Shown here: positions 1 through 10,527 of the stretch, piece after piece
How the letters are laid out: the number at the start of each line of letters is the position of its first letter
How positions within the stretch are numbered: the stretch's first letter is position 1
Made by a program: the position numbers and the translations under genes
The notes under the pieces: model-generated
Databases searched by the model: none
Seen by the model: only the letters and a program-made list of their open reading frames with translations
What the model was told of the DNA's origin: nothing
Assembly: GCF_051020955.1 (NCBI RefSeq)
Contig: NC_135018.1
Span: forward strand, 3,212,501 to 3,276,500
DNA length: 64,000 bases
DNA from: Megalopta genalis
Lineage: Eukaryota > Arthropoda > Insecta > Hymenoptera > Halictidae
Direction of reading: 5' to 3'

Positions 1-150
1 TGTCTCGATGGATTTTGTACGTGCAATTTGAAGTTGCGTTACCTCGTCGAACAAAGTTACATTAGCTCTGCTTAATTTAAGATGATTCTATGACTATATT
101 AAACTTAATAAAATCAATTGGTAGATGTCTTTTCGAGAAAATTCAGAACT
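1..150. other. Unassigned AT-rich sequence
   Basis: No repeat, hairpin or coding signal was recognised. It ends where the first foldback element begins. Confidence 0.5.
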
Positions 151-486
151 TACAGTAATGTCTCCCTTACTGACGCTCAGATTGTCCACTGAAATGGACA
201 ATTTGGGAAGAGGAGATACGATTATTTGAGCCCTGCGGCTCGTTTTTATACTTGTTAACAATTCGTAACTATAAAAACGAGTCGCAAGGCTCGAATAATC
301 ATATCTGCTCTTCCCAAATTGTCTACAGTAATGTCTCCCTTACTGACGCTCAGATTGTCCACTAAAATGGATAATTTGGGCTTGTTCTTATAATTGTGGA
401 CAATTTATAACTATAAAAATAAACCGCGAGACTCGAATAATCGTATCTCCTCTTCCCAAATTGTCCATTTTTGTGCGCAATCTATC
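151..486. repeat. Foldback (FB) element, two fused partial copies
   Basis: The first copy starts TACAGTAATGTCTCCC at 151. Its left arm (to about 245) is answered by the complementary right arm at 265-322. A second copy starts at 324 before the first is complete and has a shortened left arm. Each arm carries two small hairpins: TTGTCCA/TGGACAA and CGAGCC/GGCTCG around a 4-base loop. No coding capacity. The TA at the outer ends suggests a TA-targeting DNA transposon, but the family was not identified. Confidence 0.8.
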
Positions 487-658
487 CGCGATACGTTTCA
501 GCCGCCATATTTAATGCATATTTATACAGTGTGTTCGGAAAATCATGGTACAACCGGTAATAGGGTGATTCCACGTGCAAAACTAAGTCGAGAAAAAGGA
601 ATAACATTTTCTTATTTAAGGCTCCATTTTCGAGAAAAATTAGCTTGAAAGAGCAATA
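487..658. repeat. Non-FB spacer segment shared with 51447-51622
   Basis: This 170-bp stretch between FB copies matches the reverse complement of 51447-51622 with few differences. It contains CAGTGTGTTCGGAAAATC, which resembles a transposon end. Because the same segment sits between FB copies at both sites, the composite FB-spacer-FB unit appears to have been copied as a block. Confidence 0.7.
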
Positions 659-1060
659 CAGTAATGACTCCCTTACTGACGCTCAGATTGTCCACTGAAA
701 TGGATAATTTGGGAAAAGGAGATACGATCGTTCGAGCCTTTAGCTCGTTTTTATATTTGTTGAACATTGATAACTATAAAAACGAGTCGCAAGACTTGAA
801 TAATCATATCTCCTCTTCCCAAATTGTCTACAGTAATGTCTCCCTTACCGACACTTGGATTGTCCACTAAAATGGATAATTTGGGCTCGTTCTTATAATT
901 GTGGACAATTTATAACTATAAAAATAAACCGCGAGACTCGAATAATCGTATCTCCTATTCCCAAATTTTCCATTTTTGTGGTCAATCTAGGCGTCAATTA
1001 GAGAGACATTGCTGTATTTCTGTGGACAATCTGAGCGTCAATTAGAGAGACGTTACTGTA
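659..1060. repeat. FB element, tandem partial copies
   Basis: The left end is TACAGTAATGACTCCC and the right end GAGACGTTACTGTA. A second left end occurs internally at about 832. The terminal 30 bp of the right arm is duplicated (about 985-1060), as also seen in the 50.5-51.2 kb array. Confidence 0.8.
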
Positions 1061-1759
1061 TCCGGTAGTTTTCGATGACAATCGATGACAACGAAAAAGA
1101 TGATCCCGAAAACGATATTTGCCGATCTAGACCAGCGATTGGTCGCTCTATGAATCCTAATAAAATCCATCCTGGTTCGAAATTACAGCCGATCGATATC
1201 GATCGTGCGATCGCGACTGGGTCACGGAGTAATTTCGAAGTTCCCTCGTTTTCTTTCTTTTTCAAAAGCTGTTCGCCCTTGCGGAGGCGTCCGAGTGCTC
1301 CTTTTTACCGGCGTAATCTAACCGTAGCAACTTCAACTCTCTCTCTCTCTTTCCCTCTCTCGATTACTCGCTAGTTCTCCCGGCTCCGTGCCGCTCGCGG
1401 ACTAAGTGCAATTTGCGGAATTGCAGTTTTCATTCGAAGGCGGAAAGTACGGATGTACATAGTCGCGCGAGCGCGCGCGCGCGCCTCGCAGCGCCGCTCG
1501 TCCGACTCTGCGAACATTAATCGGATTTACCGCGGAACTTGTCATTTAACTTCGCTCGACACCGAACACTTCACTTATTGTCTTTGAACACTTTGACCGT
1601 CGCGCGAGTCGCATACGGGGCGCATGGAGAATCCCGGCGCAATGTACGCGTAGCGAGTTTTTGCCGTTTTGTCCTAGCTCTGTCCCGAGTTGGCGACGAT
1701 AAAGTGCCGTATCGATGCTCCAATTACTTCACCGTATTATCACATCGTATTATCTCATT
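1061..1759. other. Single-copy segment with short CT and CG runs
   Basis: A mixed-composition stretch containing a CT run at 1337-1360 and an alternating CG run at 1463-1486. Open frames here are short and overlap on both strands. No gene was recognised. Confidence 0.4.
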
Positions 1760-1772
1760 TTAACCCTTTCGC

Positions 1773-2950
1773 TACTACGGGCCACTATAGTGGCCCTCCA
1801 TAAGATGTCACTGAGGTACTACGGGCCACTATAGTGGCCTTTCGTATGATGCCACTGAGGTACTACGGGCCACTATAGTGGCCTTTCATAAGATGCCACT
1901 GAGGTACTATGGGCCACTATAGTGGCCTTTCGTATGATGCCACTGAGGTACTACGGGCCACTATAGTGGCCTTTCGTATGATGCCACTGAGGTACTACGG
2001 GCCACTATAGTGGCCCTCCATAAGATGTCACTGAGGTACTACGGGCCACTATAGTGGCCTTTCGTATGATGCCACTGAGGTACTACGGGCCACTATAGTG
2101 GCCCTCCATAAGATGTCACTGAGGTACTACGGGCCACTATAGTGGCCTTTCGTATGATGCCACTGAGGTACTACGGGCCACTATAGTGGCCCTCCATAAG
2201 ATGTCACTGAGGTACTACGGGCCACTATAGTGGCCTTTCGTATGATGCCACTGAGGTACTACGGGCCACTATAGTGGCCCTCCATAAGATGTCACTGAGG
2301 TACTACGGGCCACTATAGTGGCCTTTCGTATGATGCCACTGAGGTACTACGGGCCACTATAGTGGCCCTCCATAAGATGTCACTGAGGTACTACGGGCCA
2401 CTATAGTGGCCTTTCGTATGATGCCACTGAGGTACTACGGGCCACTATAGTGGCCTTTCGTATGATGCCACTGAGGTACTACGGGCCACTATAGTGGCCC
2501 TCCATAAGATGTCACTGAGGTACTACGGGCCACTATAGTGGCCTTTCGTATGATGCCACTGAGGTACTACGGGCCACTATAGTGGCCCTCCATAAGATGT
2601 CACTGAGGTACTACGGGCCACTATAGTGGCCTTTCGTATGATGCCACTGAGGTACTACGGGCCACTATAGTGGCCCTCCATAAGATGTCACTGAGGTACT
2701 ACGGGCCACTATAGTGGCCTTTCGTATGATGCCACTGAGGTACTACGGGCCACTATAGTGGCCTTTCGTATGATGCCACTGAGGTACTACGGGCCACTAT
2801 AGTGGCCCTCCATAAGATGTCACTGAGGTACTACGGGCCACTATAGTGGCCTTTCGTATGATGCCACTGAGGTACTACGGGCCACTACAGTGGCCTTTCA
2901 TAAGATGCCACTGAGGTACTATGGGCCACTATAGTGGCCTTCCATAAGAT
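1773..2950. repeat. 44-bp palindromic satellite, 27 units in an A/B pattern
   Basis: Units start every 44 bp without slippage (1773, 1817, 1861 ... 2917). Each contains the 18-bp palindrome GGGCCACTATAGTGGCCC or a close variant. Two unit types differ after the palindrome: type A has CTTTCGTATGATGCCACTG and type B CCTCCATAAGATGTCACTG. B occurs at units 1, 6, 8, 10, 12, 14, 17, 19, 21 and 24, so much of the array is an 88-bp A-B dimer with occasional A-A steps. Variant units sit at the edges (3, 26, 27). Confidence 0.95.
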
Positions 2951-3093
2951 GCATTATATTGCATAATGTTATTTCCTCTCATACTGTAAATTAAAGAGCG
3001 CATGCTAAGACGTTATAAATACCCTGGAATACCCTTTATTTATAAATACCCTTTGGAGAGAAATTTTTTCGTACGAAAACATTCAAGCAGCTT

Positions 3094-3192
3094 GGGTTCT
3101 CCGCCGCGGTACTCCCGCTGACGATCGGCGTCGCGTAGCGTGCAGTGATGTCGCGGCGCTCCGTTCAGCGGAAGTACCGCGGTGGAGAACCC
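3094..3192. repeat. Strong GC-rich hairpin inside the TTAA element
   Basis: Arms 3094-3121 and 3165-3192 are complementary over about 28 bp with a few mismatches (GGGTTCTCC against GGAGAACCC at the base). The loop of roughly 40 bases is also GC-rich. It lies just inside the right end of the element. Confidence 0.8.
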
Positions 3193-3212
3193 GCCCGTAG
3201 CGAAAGGGTTAA

Positions 3213-3550
3213 AGAGAGGCAAGAACGCGACGAGAACGTGTAAAAAGATCCGTGACGTGTACCGGGAGAATGCAATCAAAAGGAACGCGTGTGCCAAAAG
3301 CGGTTCGCGAGATTTCGTTTCGGGATGATTTTTCGCTTCGGGATTCGGCGCGCTCCGATGGGTCGCGAAACGCTTCCAACGATCAAATAAAGTGTGTAAT
3401 CGATGACAATTCCCGTTGCGCAACACGGGGATACCGAATACCGAATACCGAAAACAACGGTAGAAAATCATTTGTGCGTCGACGATATAAAAGCGATCAA
3501 CTGTTAGAACTCGTTTGTAGAATCGAGGAATAACATCGTTAGAAGTAGGC
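3213..3550. other. Single-copy segment
   Basis: No repeat or gene was recognised. A short tandem ACCGAATACCGAATACCGA run lies near 3432-3450. Open frames continue into the neighbouring element and are not credible genes. Confidence 0.4.
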
Positions 3551-3640
3551 AATCACCTAACTATCACCTAACTAATCACCTAAATCACCTCAATCAACTA
3601 ATCACCTAAAATCTAATCACCTAACTAATAACCTAATTGA
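3551..3640. repeat. Degenerate ATCACCTAACTA minisatellite
   Basis: About eight irregular repeats of a 7-12-bp unit containing ATCACCTAA. The CCTAA core recalls the insect telomere complement, but spacing and sequence are too irregular for telomeric DNA. Confidence 0.7.
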
Positions 3641-4204
3641 CTACTATATGTTGCTTCAAGAGTCCATTTTTTTTCAATTTAGACAGCTGACTAGAAGAAG
3701 AATGGTATTATAATGATTATTCTTAATCGACGATTTAAGGTTACGTTTAATTAATGAATTCTTCGGTTTAATTTTATAACTCGATTAACATAATTATTAG
3801 AATTTGTTCTTTCGATTGCAATTGGTATAAATCTAGATTAGGTTTCACAAAATTCCGGAACGTTGGCTAAAAAATAGTCCTGTTCGATGAAAGATTAATA
3901 ATGATATTTGATTAATACGTCCTGGCGTTGCAACTGTTTTAATTCTTAGCAATGGAATAGTTCATTAGTTCATCAACAGTTGATCGACAGTTCATCTATC
4001 GATGTTACTAATAATCGAAATAGGGGCGTTAAATATAACAATGATTATCAACATCAAGAAGAAGATTTTCAATCATTTTAATTATATATGAATCGAATAT
4101 AACATTATTAAATTCTGGGCACTCCTGGCTTCGATATCATTAATGAGTATAGATCGGTTTTCATAATTCATCAATGAGATATAAAGTTCTTAATGAAGTG
4201 ACTG
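3641..4204. other. AT-rich single-copy segment
   Basis: No coding signal, tandem structure or inverted repeat was recognised in this stretch. Confidence 0.4.
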
Positions 4205-4938
4205 AAATAATGAATAATAATAAATATAGTGAAATAACAAATATAAATATATTATATAATATAATAATACTGAAATAATGAGTATAGGTTAATATAATAT
4301 AATAATATTGAAATAATAAATATAGGTTAATATAATAATACTGAAATAATAAATATAGGTTAATATAATATAATAATATTGAAATAATAAATATAGGTTA
4401 AAATAATAATACTGAAATAATAAATATAGGTTAATATAATAATACTGAAATAATAAATATAGGTTAATATAATAATACTGAAATAATAAATATAGGTTAA
4501 AATAATATAATAACACTGAAATAATAAATATAGGTTAATATAATATAATAATATTGAAATAATAAATATAGATTAAAATAATATAATAACACTGAAATAA
4601 TAAATAAAGGTTAATATAATATAATAATGCTGAAATCATGAATATAGGTTAATATAATAATACTGAAATAATAAATATAGGTTAATATAATATAATAATA
4701 TATTGAAATAATAAATATAGGTTAAAATAATATAATAACACTGAAATAATAAATAAAGGTTAATATAATATAATAATGCTGAAATCATGAATATAGGTTA
4801 ATATAATAATACTGAAATAATAAATATAGGTTAAAATAATATATAATAACACTGAAATAATAATAAAAATATAGGTTAATATAATATAATAATACTGAAA
4901 TAACGAATCTAGGTTAATATAATATAATAATACAAGTA
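4205..4938. repeat. AT-rich minisatellite, 33-40-bp unit
   Basis: About 19 repeats of a unit built from CTGAAATAATAAATATAGG followed by TTAATATAATAATA, with 5-bp length variation. A longer block appears duplicated (compare 4600-4690 with 4750-4840), so the array has grown at more than one scale. Confidence 0.9.
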
Positions 4939-4950
4939 ATATGAATTACA

Positions 4951-5103
4951 TTGACCCTAATTGGCCCTCAGCTTGGACCCAAAAACGAACAATTTGGAAA
5001 GAATATGCTCGAATAATCGTAACCCATTTTCCCAGATTTTCCATTTCTGTCTACAATCTGACCGTCGATTAGGGAGAATTTACCGCAATCGAAGAGGACA
5101 ATT
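4951..5103. repeat. FB element fragment
   Basis: Diverged pieces of both arms are visible: AACAATTTGGAAAGA, CTCGAATAATCGTA, then AGATTTTCCATTTCTGT and GATTAGGGAGAATTTACCG. Confidence 0.6.
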
Positions 5104-5662
5104 GTCACAATTCCACGGACAATCGGAGAGAATTTACAGCACAGTTACACCAACTTCTCGGTGTGCGAACCGTCGTCGCGTCGCGTCGGAGCTGGCTCGT
5201 TCGATCGTTTTACGGGAAACGGCGATCCGATTGTGTCGCAAAAAGAAAGTGAAACGAAATCGCGTGAACGCGTTCGCTTTAGGCTACACGGCGACGGAGC
5301 AGAGGGGGAGGGCGGAGAAAAAGTCTAAGAAACGGGCATGCAAAGCAAGTGGCAGCCAGTCAGGCCACGGGGGATTTGCCAATCATAACGAGATCGGTTA
5401 TTGCTTCGCCGGTCGGATTTCCAGGTGCATACCACGCCCTGGTACGTGCTCGTGAACCTTGAAAGACCAGCGACATTCCTTTTACAGGGCTGAACTGGAG
5501 CATTCCCGCATAAAACGCGGCGCGCTGTGACGTTCGAAACGAACGTTGCACACGATCGGCGCTGGTGAAATGCGCGCGGCATTTCGTACTTCGTTCTCGT
5601 TACAGGACACGTAGCTCGGCCATTTTATATAGAGCAGCCTTGTATCGAACAATTACCGCGGG
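5104..5662. other. Single-copy, moderately GC-rich segment
   Basis: Open frames exist on both strands (for example 4961-5455 plus), but the longest starts inside the FB fragment and shows no family resemblance. No gene is assigned. Confidence 0.4.
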
Positions 5663-5906
5663 AGCGAAAACGCTCGAGAGAAAGAGAGAGAGAGCAAAAA
5701 CTCTCTCGAGAGAGAGAGGGAGAGAACGAAAACGCTCGATAGAGAGAGTGAGAGAGAGAGCGAAAACGCTCGAGAGGGAGAGAGAGAGCGAAAACATTCG
5801 AGAGAGAGAGAGAGAGAGGGAGTGAGAGAGCGAAAACACTCGAGAGAGAGAGAGAGAGAGAGCAAAAACGCTCGAGAGAGAGAAAAACAGAGAGAGCAAA
5901 AATGCT

Positions 5907-5949
<43 letters not shown>

Positions 5950-6110
5950 AAAAACGCTCTAGAGAGAGAGAGAGAGAACGAAAACGCTCGAGAGAGAGAG
6001 AGAGAGAGAGAGCGAAAACGCTCGAGAGAGAGAGCGAAAACGCCCGAGAGAGAGAGAGAGAGAGAACGAAAACCCGAGAGAGAGAGAGAGAGAGAGAGAG
6101 CGAAAACGCT

Positions 6111-6141
<31 letters not shown>
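5663..6141. repeat. Polypurine minisatellite with CGAAAACGCTCGAGAG
   Basis: About 480 bp of GA repeats interrupted about every 25-45 bp by CGAAAACGCTCGAG or close variants, so it combines a dinucleotide tract with a minisatellite. Nearly all non-purine bases on the plus strand sit in the CGCTCGAG segments. Confidence 0.95.
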
Positions 6142-6144
<3 letters not shown>

Positions 6145-6960
6145 ACGTCTCGACCGCTCGCCGCCACGCAGTGCGGCGGATCCCCGATCGGGCCGAACAA
6201 TAGAGGAATTTTGATGACCGGCAGAAAATCTGTTCGTTTTTATTGCGCCAAAAAAGGTCTACGGAGCAATTGATTTCTCGATCTTCTCAGTGCAGGCTGA
6301 AACGAAAGCGTCCGATGGAAGGAATGTCTGCTCTTTATATTATTATTTTCACGACTTTACGATACAATCTATCGTTTTCAGAGGCTATGATATTGTCGTC
6401 GCTGTTCTTACGATTAAATATTGTTTATTTGTAGAATATTTGCGAAACGCGTCCGTTCTTTTTTAGAGCGATAGAACTTTCGATAGGATTATCTGTCATT
6501 TGTGACGGTCGATAACGTAATAGATAACATTTTGTTTTGACGTTTTCACGTTTATCTGTAAACTCTTATAGCGTAAGAAACGCGACTGAACGTCTTCTAC
6601 CTTTCCCTGTAAAAAATGCGATCGGGAAAATCCACGCAAACGTTCCGTGAACTGGTGCAATCGTGTGCCTGTGTACGAAACGCGGGGATGCCAATTGTTC
6701 AAACACACCTAGAATAAACATTTCTTTCGACAGCTGATCGTTGCGTAACAACGTTTACACGAGTGAATTTGTAACAAACATCGTTGAAAGATACGGATAG
6801 AATTTTTACATCGCGCGACTTTTTTATTTTCTATTTATTATCTATTATTTTTCCGTTGTATTGTTTGTGCCACTGTTTCAAGCCGGGGGCACAATTGAGA
6901 CAAAAAGAATTAACTTTTTAAGTTGATTTATATTATAATGTTATATTATAATTGTTCGTG
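6142..6960. other. Single-copy segment
   Basis: No repeat or gene was recognised. The short open frames overlap on both strands and lack family resemblance. Confidence 0.4.
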
Positions 6961-7070
6961 CCTTGCGTCTCGTTGTTATAATTATTGACAATCGAATAAT
7001 TGTATCTCCTCTTCTCAAACTGTTCATTTTTGTTTAGAAGCTGAAGGAGAATTAGGGAGACTTACTGAGA
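6961..7070. repeat. FB element fragment (right arm)
   Basis: It contains AATAATTGTATCTCCTCTTC, then CTGTTCATTTTTGT and GAATTAGGGAGACTTACTG. The left arm is missing. Confidence 0.65.
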
Positions 7071-7274
7071 TTTACTTTCAGTCAATTATCAATTATTAGG
7101 CATCTTTTATGCACGTTTATAATGCACTCTAGATTCCCTATAATGTACTTACTAAAATGAGATTATTTTATTCCTTGATAATATAAATTAAATAATTAAA
7201 ATATGCCGAACTATAGCACAAATATTTTCAATGTTCGTTTTCAAATGACATACTACTTGAAATATTGTCTGAAA

Positions 7275-7499
7275 AATTTGTTAAATTAAAAATAATTTTT
7301 CTCACTTCTATAGGATTCCCATTTGATACGACAAAGTGCATTTTATGCATATAAAATTGGGTCTTGTGGCGACTCGTACAGCAGTTACACTTTCAACAAT
7401 ATTTTGAATCGAAACTTCGTTCATATAAAAATGATCCTCGAACGTGATATAACAATTTCAACGGTGCTTCGGGGTCACCACTCGAGTGCAAAGGGGTAA
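7275..7499. mobile_element. Truncated TTAA MITE, TTAACCCTTTGCACTCGA family
   Basis: It is related to 50181-50436 through AAAGTGCATTTTATGC, GGCGACTCGTACAGCAGTTA and ACGTGATATAACAA. The right end, CCACTCGAGTGCAAAGG, precedes a mutated GGTAA. The left terminus is absent. Confidence 0.7.
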
Positions 7500-8138
7500 C
7501 TCCTCGCGCTGTGATTTTCTTCTCGGCTGCGTCGATTAGCGCGTCTTTGTCTCTAAATAATTCCCTCTGAAGTATACTTTGCACAATTCTATTGCAATTG
7601 AATACGTATTAATACAAGTTCGTCGCGTTATTGCTGGAAGGGATCCGTATCTTTGTCTCTAAATAATAATATGTATAATTATTTGTCTCTTAATAATTCC
7701 CTCCAAAGTATACTTCTCCTAATTCTTTTGCAATTGAATACGTATTATTACAAGTTCGTCGCGTTATTGCTGGAAGGGATCCGTATCTTTGTCTCTATAA
7801 ATAATAATATGTATAATTATTTGCCTCTAAATAATTTTCTCTAAAGTATACTTCACACAATTCTATTGCAATTGAATACGTATTAATACAAGTTCGTCGC
7901 GTTATTGCTGGAAAGGATCCGTATCTTTGTCTCTAAATAATAATATGTATAATTATTTGTCTGTTAATAATAATATGTATAATTATTTATCTCTAAATAA
8001 TAATATGTATAATTATTTATCTCTAAATAATAATATGTATAATTATTTATCTCTAAATAATAATATGTATAATTATTTGTCTCTAAATAATTCCCTCTAA
8101 AGTATACATCGCACAATTCTATCGCAATGGAATACATA
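7500..8138. repeat. Nested tandem repeat: about 138-bp unit with 30-bp subrepeats
   Basis: The larger unit (starts near 7561, 7697, 7836 and 8088) contains AAAGTATACTT, GCAATTGAATACGTATTAAT and AAGTTCGTCGCG. A 30-bp subunit, TCTCTAAATAATAATATG plus TATAATTATTTA, is repeated several times at about 7930-8085. The last unit is interrupted by the MITE at 8139-8392 and resumes afterwards to about 8440. Confidence 0.9.
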
Positions 8139-8392
8139 TTAACCCTTTGCACTCGAGTGGCGACTCTGAGGCACCACTGAGAGATTGTTGTACCACGTTC
8201 CAAGATCATTTTTATATTATGAAAGTTCAAGATTTCTTGAAAATCATTAAAAGCGTAACTGTTTTATGAATCGCGAGGCTCAGCTTCATATACATCAAAT
8301 GCACTTTGTGTATGATATAAAATGGAAATACTGGAAGGCAGAAAAATTGTTTTAGATTCACAGTTGAAGTGGCTTCGAGTGCAAAGGGTTGA
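8139..8392. mobile_element. TTAA MITE, TTAACCCTTTGCACTCGA family, with paralogous empty sites
   Basis: The left end is TTAACCCTTTGCACTCGAG followed by TGG, giving the palindrome CCACTCGAGTGG on the complementary reading. The right end is TTCGAGTGCAAAGGGTTGA. It sits within the 138-bp tandem repeat. Neighbouring repeat units preserve the uninterrupted site as ACGTATTAATACAAG near 7605, while here the flanks read ACATATTAA before the element and TTGATACAAG after it. The insertion therefore used TTAA, with one copy later mutated to TTGA. Confidence 0.9.
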
Positions 8393-8440
8393 TACAAGTT
8401 CGTCGCGTTATGGCTGTAAGGGATCCGCATCGCAAGGGTT

Positions 8441-9004
8441 GCATTATCGAGGCACGCTCGTTTATCTCGCGAAGAGGAGAGCGACCTCGAGTATCCGGCG
8501 ATCTGGGACACGCCGAGACGCACTCGGCATCGCCTTGCCGATAAGAATATGCGGAGACCTTGACAGAGGCGACTCCTCCCACGACTGCGGCCAAGACAAG
8601 GTGGACGCGGAGCCGTGAATCGCATACAATATCGCAGGTTTCACTCCGGCGACCGGGCCCCGCGGGCCTAACACGATTCAAATGAATTTTCCAAGATGAT
8701 CGGCCCGCGAGTTTCGACACGCCGCGGCGCGGCGGCGCGGAGGGAGCGTGCGACGCGATGCAGAAACTATGTCTGTCGCAACCGGAGTGCCGATTGTACA
8801 CGCGAAAACGTCGAGAAACGGATCGTGACGAGCAGACCGCGGATCTGTTTTTGCAAAATAAATAATCTATCAGTCAATCTGGACAGACCAGACTGCATTT
8901 GCTTCTTTGGATAATGAATTAACGAAGCGAGAATTGTGTAACGATATTGTTACGGTTTTCTGATGTCTTCTCTGCTCTGTATTTCGCTTATTCGTTTTTA
9001 CCGG
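8441..9004. other. GC-rich island grading into AT-rich sequence
   Basis: The interval 8441-8830 is clearly CpG-rich. Overlapping frames on both strands are a composition effect and none shows a known domain. It could be regulatory or untranslated sequence (inference). Confidence 0.4.
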
Positions 9005-9107
9005 GGATATATTAATTTATTATTATATAATATAATTTGTGATACAATAATATATATAATTATATATTAATTATTATATATATATATATTATCATTATTA
9101 TATTATA

Positions 9108-9178
<71 letters not shown>

Positions 9179-9300
9179 TATAGTGATAATATGTATAATA
9201 TAATATAATAATGATAATATATAATATAATATAATAATGATAATGTATAATATAGTATAATAATTTTAATATATATAATATAATATATAATTTATAATAC
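9005..9300. repeat. AT microsatellite cluster including (ATT)n
   Basis: It contains TA dinucleotides, an uninterrupted (ATT)n block at about 9108-9175, and repeated ATAATGATAATATATAATAT units. Confidence 0.95.
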
Positions 9301-9406
9301 AAAAATGTTCGTTGCAAAATATCAGAAGTCTTTATGTAACGATTTTTCGACGATGTTTGATTTTACATTCTTTTTCTCATAAATGAATTAGAGTCGGGAC
9401 TATTGG

Positions 9407-9436
9407 CTCTCTCTCTCTCTCTCTCTCTCACTCTCT
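9407..9436. repeat. (CT)n microsatellite
   Basis: About 12 uninterrupted CT dinucleotides followed by CACTCTC. Confidence 0.9.
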
Positions 9437-9928
9437 TTTTCTCGGTATTACGCCCGATTTATAAAAGATAATACCGATCGTTTAAGCTCGACCACCGAGA
9501 AGACTTTACGATTCTCTATACCCGAGGGAAATAAACCGAAGCTCCACGGATCGACCTTCGGTTACATCGATCACAAAAATACACTGTTGTACCCTACAAT
9601 TTCGCATCGATTCCATCTACAATAATCTCAAAATTTCACACGAGCCGAAACATCATATCGAAATCAATAGAGAAACCTTTTTCATTATACTGAACCGCAT
9701 GAAATCAAAATTCATCAATGTATGTAATCGGCTTTAATGAAGCAGCCGAAAGATAAAATAAAGAAACTGTAATTCTGTCGATAGAAGCAGAATAATAAAC
9801 AATACAGTGTATTAAAAAGATGCATCTGCTTCTCCTAGAGATAACGATAACAAAGCTGAAACTAATTTCTAGTTCGAGCCTGTTTAGAGCAATTTTACTT
9901 CGATCAAACGAAGCAGGCAGTCGAAGCG
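9437..9928. other. Single-copy segment
   Basis: No gene, tandem repeat or inverted repeat was recognised. Confidence 0.4.
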
Positions 9929-10527
9929 TTAACCTTTTAGGCCAGACGCGCCACTATAGTGGCTTGCTCTAGTAGCTCATTCGCTCATCGTTCGAACCAA
10001 ATAATCGTCTTCATATGCATTGTTTCACACTTCTTTTGTCTTCGCATCGATTTACAACAGTCTACAGGGTGTCCCAAAAATGTCTCGCAATCCGAAAATG
10101 GCGGGTTCCTCGGATCATTTGAAGCAACTTCTTCCTTTACAAAAATGTTCTCCGAGGCGCCGTTAACGAGTTATTAACGAAAAAACAGTGACCAATAAGA
10201 ATCGAGTACGGCTGACGCGAGGCGGCCCAGCCAACCAGCGCGCGAAGCCCAGTTCCGCTCATTGGCTCGATCGCCTCGCGCCGGCTGAGCTCGTCTCTCA
10301 TTGGTCACTGTTTTTCGTTAATAACTCGTTAACGGTGCCTCGGAGAAAATTTTTGTAAAGGAAAGAGTTGCTTCAAATGGCCTGAGGAACCCGCCACTTT
10401 CGGATTGCGAAACATTTTTGGGACCCCCTGTATATACAGTATCAGACTCTGTACAGTACACATCAGACTTTGCCGTCCAGAGAAAAAAAAAGCCTCGCGC
10501 AGAATTCAGTCGTACCTAAAAGGTTAA
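9929..10527. mobile_element. TTAA element, TTAACCTTTTAGG family, with nested palindromic element
   Basis: The ends are TTAACCTTTTAGG (9929) and CCTAAAAGGTTAA (to 10527), perfect 13-bp inverted repeats including TTAA. One GCCACTATAGTGGC palindrome lies just inside the left end. A TACAGGGTGTCCC element fills the centre (10063-10432). A second copy at 11489-12171 has the opposite orientation. Confidence 0.85.
10063..10432. mobile_element. Palindromic TACAGGGTGTCCC element with CCAAT motifs
   Basis: The arms are complementary from TACAGGGTGTCCCAAAAATG to CATTTTTGGGACCCCCTGTA. Inner arms carry AACGAGTTATTAACGAAAAA and its complement. The centre contains GACCAATAAG, CTCATTGGCTC and CTCATTGGTC, so several CCAAT pentamers occur in both orientations. 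There is no open frame of note. The superfamily is not assigned. Confidence 0.85.

Larger units (their letters stand above)
1760..3212. mobile_element. TTAA-flanked non-autonomous element carrying a 44-bp satellite
   Basis: The left end is TTAACCCTTTCGCTAC (1760-1775) and the right end is its exact complement, GTAGCGAAAGGGTTAA (3197-3212). This gives 16 bp of perfect inverted repeat including a TTAA at each end. TTAA duplication is characteristic of piggyBac-type transposition, so a piggyBac-related MITE is the likely class (inference; no transposase is present). The interior is a 27-unit satellite followed by about 240 bp ending in a strong hairpin. Confidence 0.75.

Noticed and set aside
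1773..2950. CRISPR-like regular array
   Set aside because: There is no constant repeat with variable spacers: the entire 44-bp unit is conserved, and the context is eukaryotic with TTAA element borders.
3551..3640. Telomere-like CCTAA repeats
   Set aside because: Unit length is irregular (7-12 bp) and contains ATCA; it does not match (CCTAA)n.
5600..6273. Opposing long frames of Arg/Glu or Ser/Leu repeats
   Set aside because: They come from the GA minisatellite, and equivalent frames occur on both strands.
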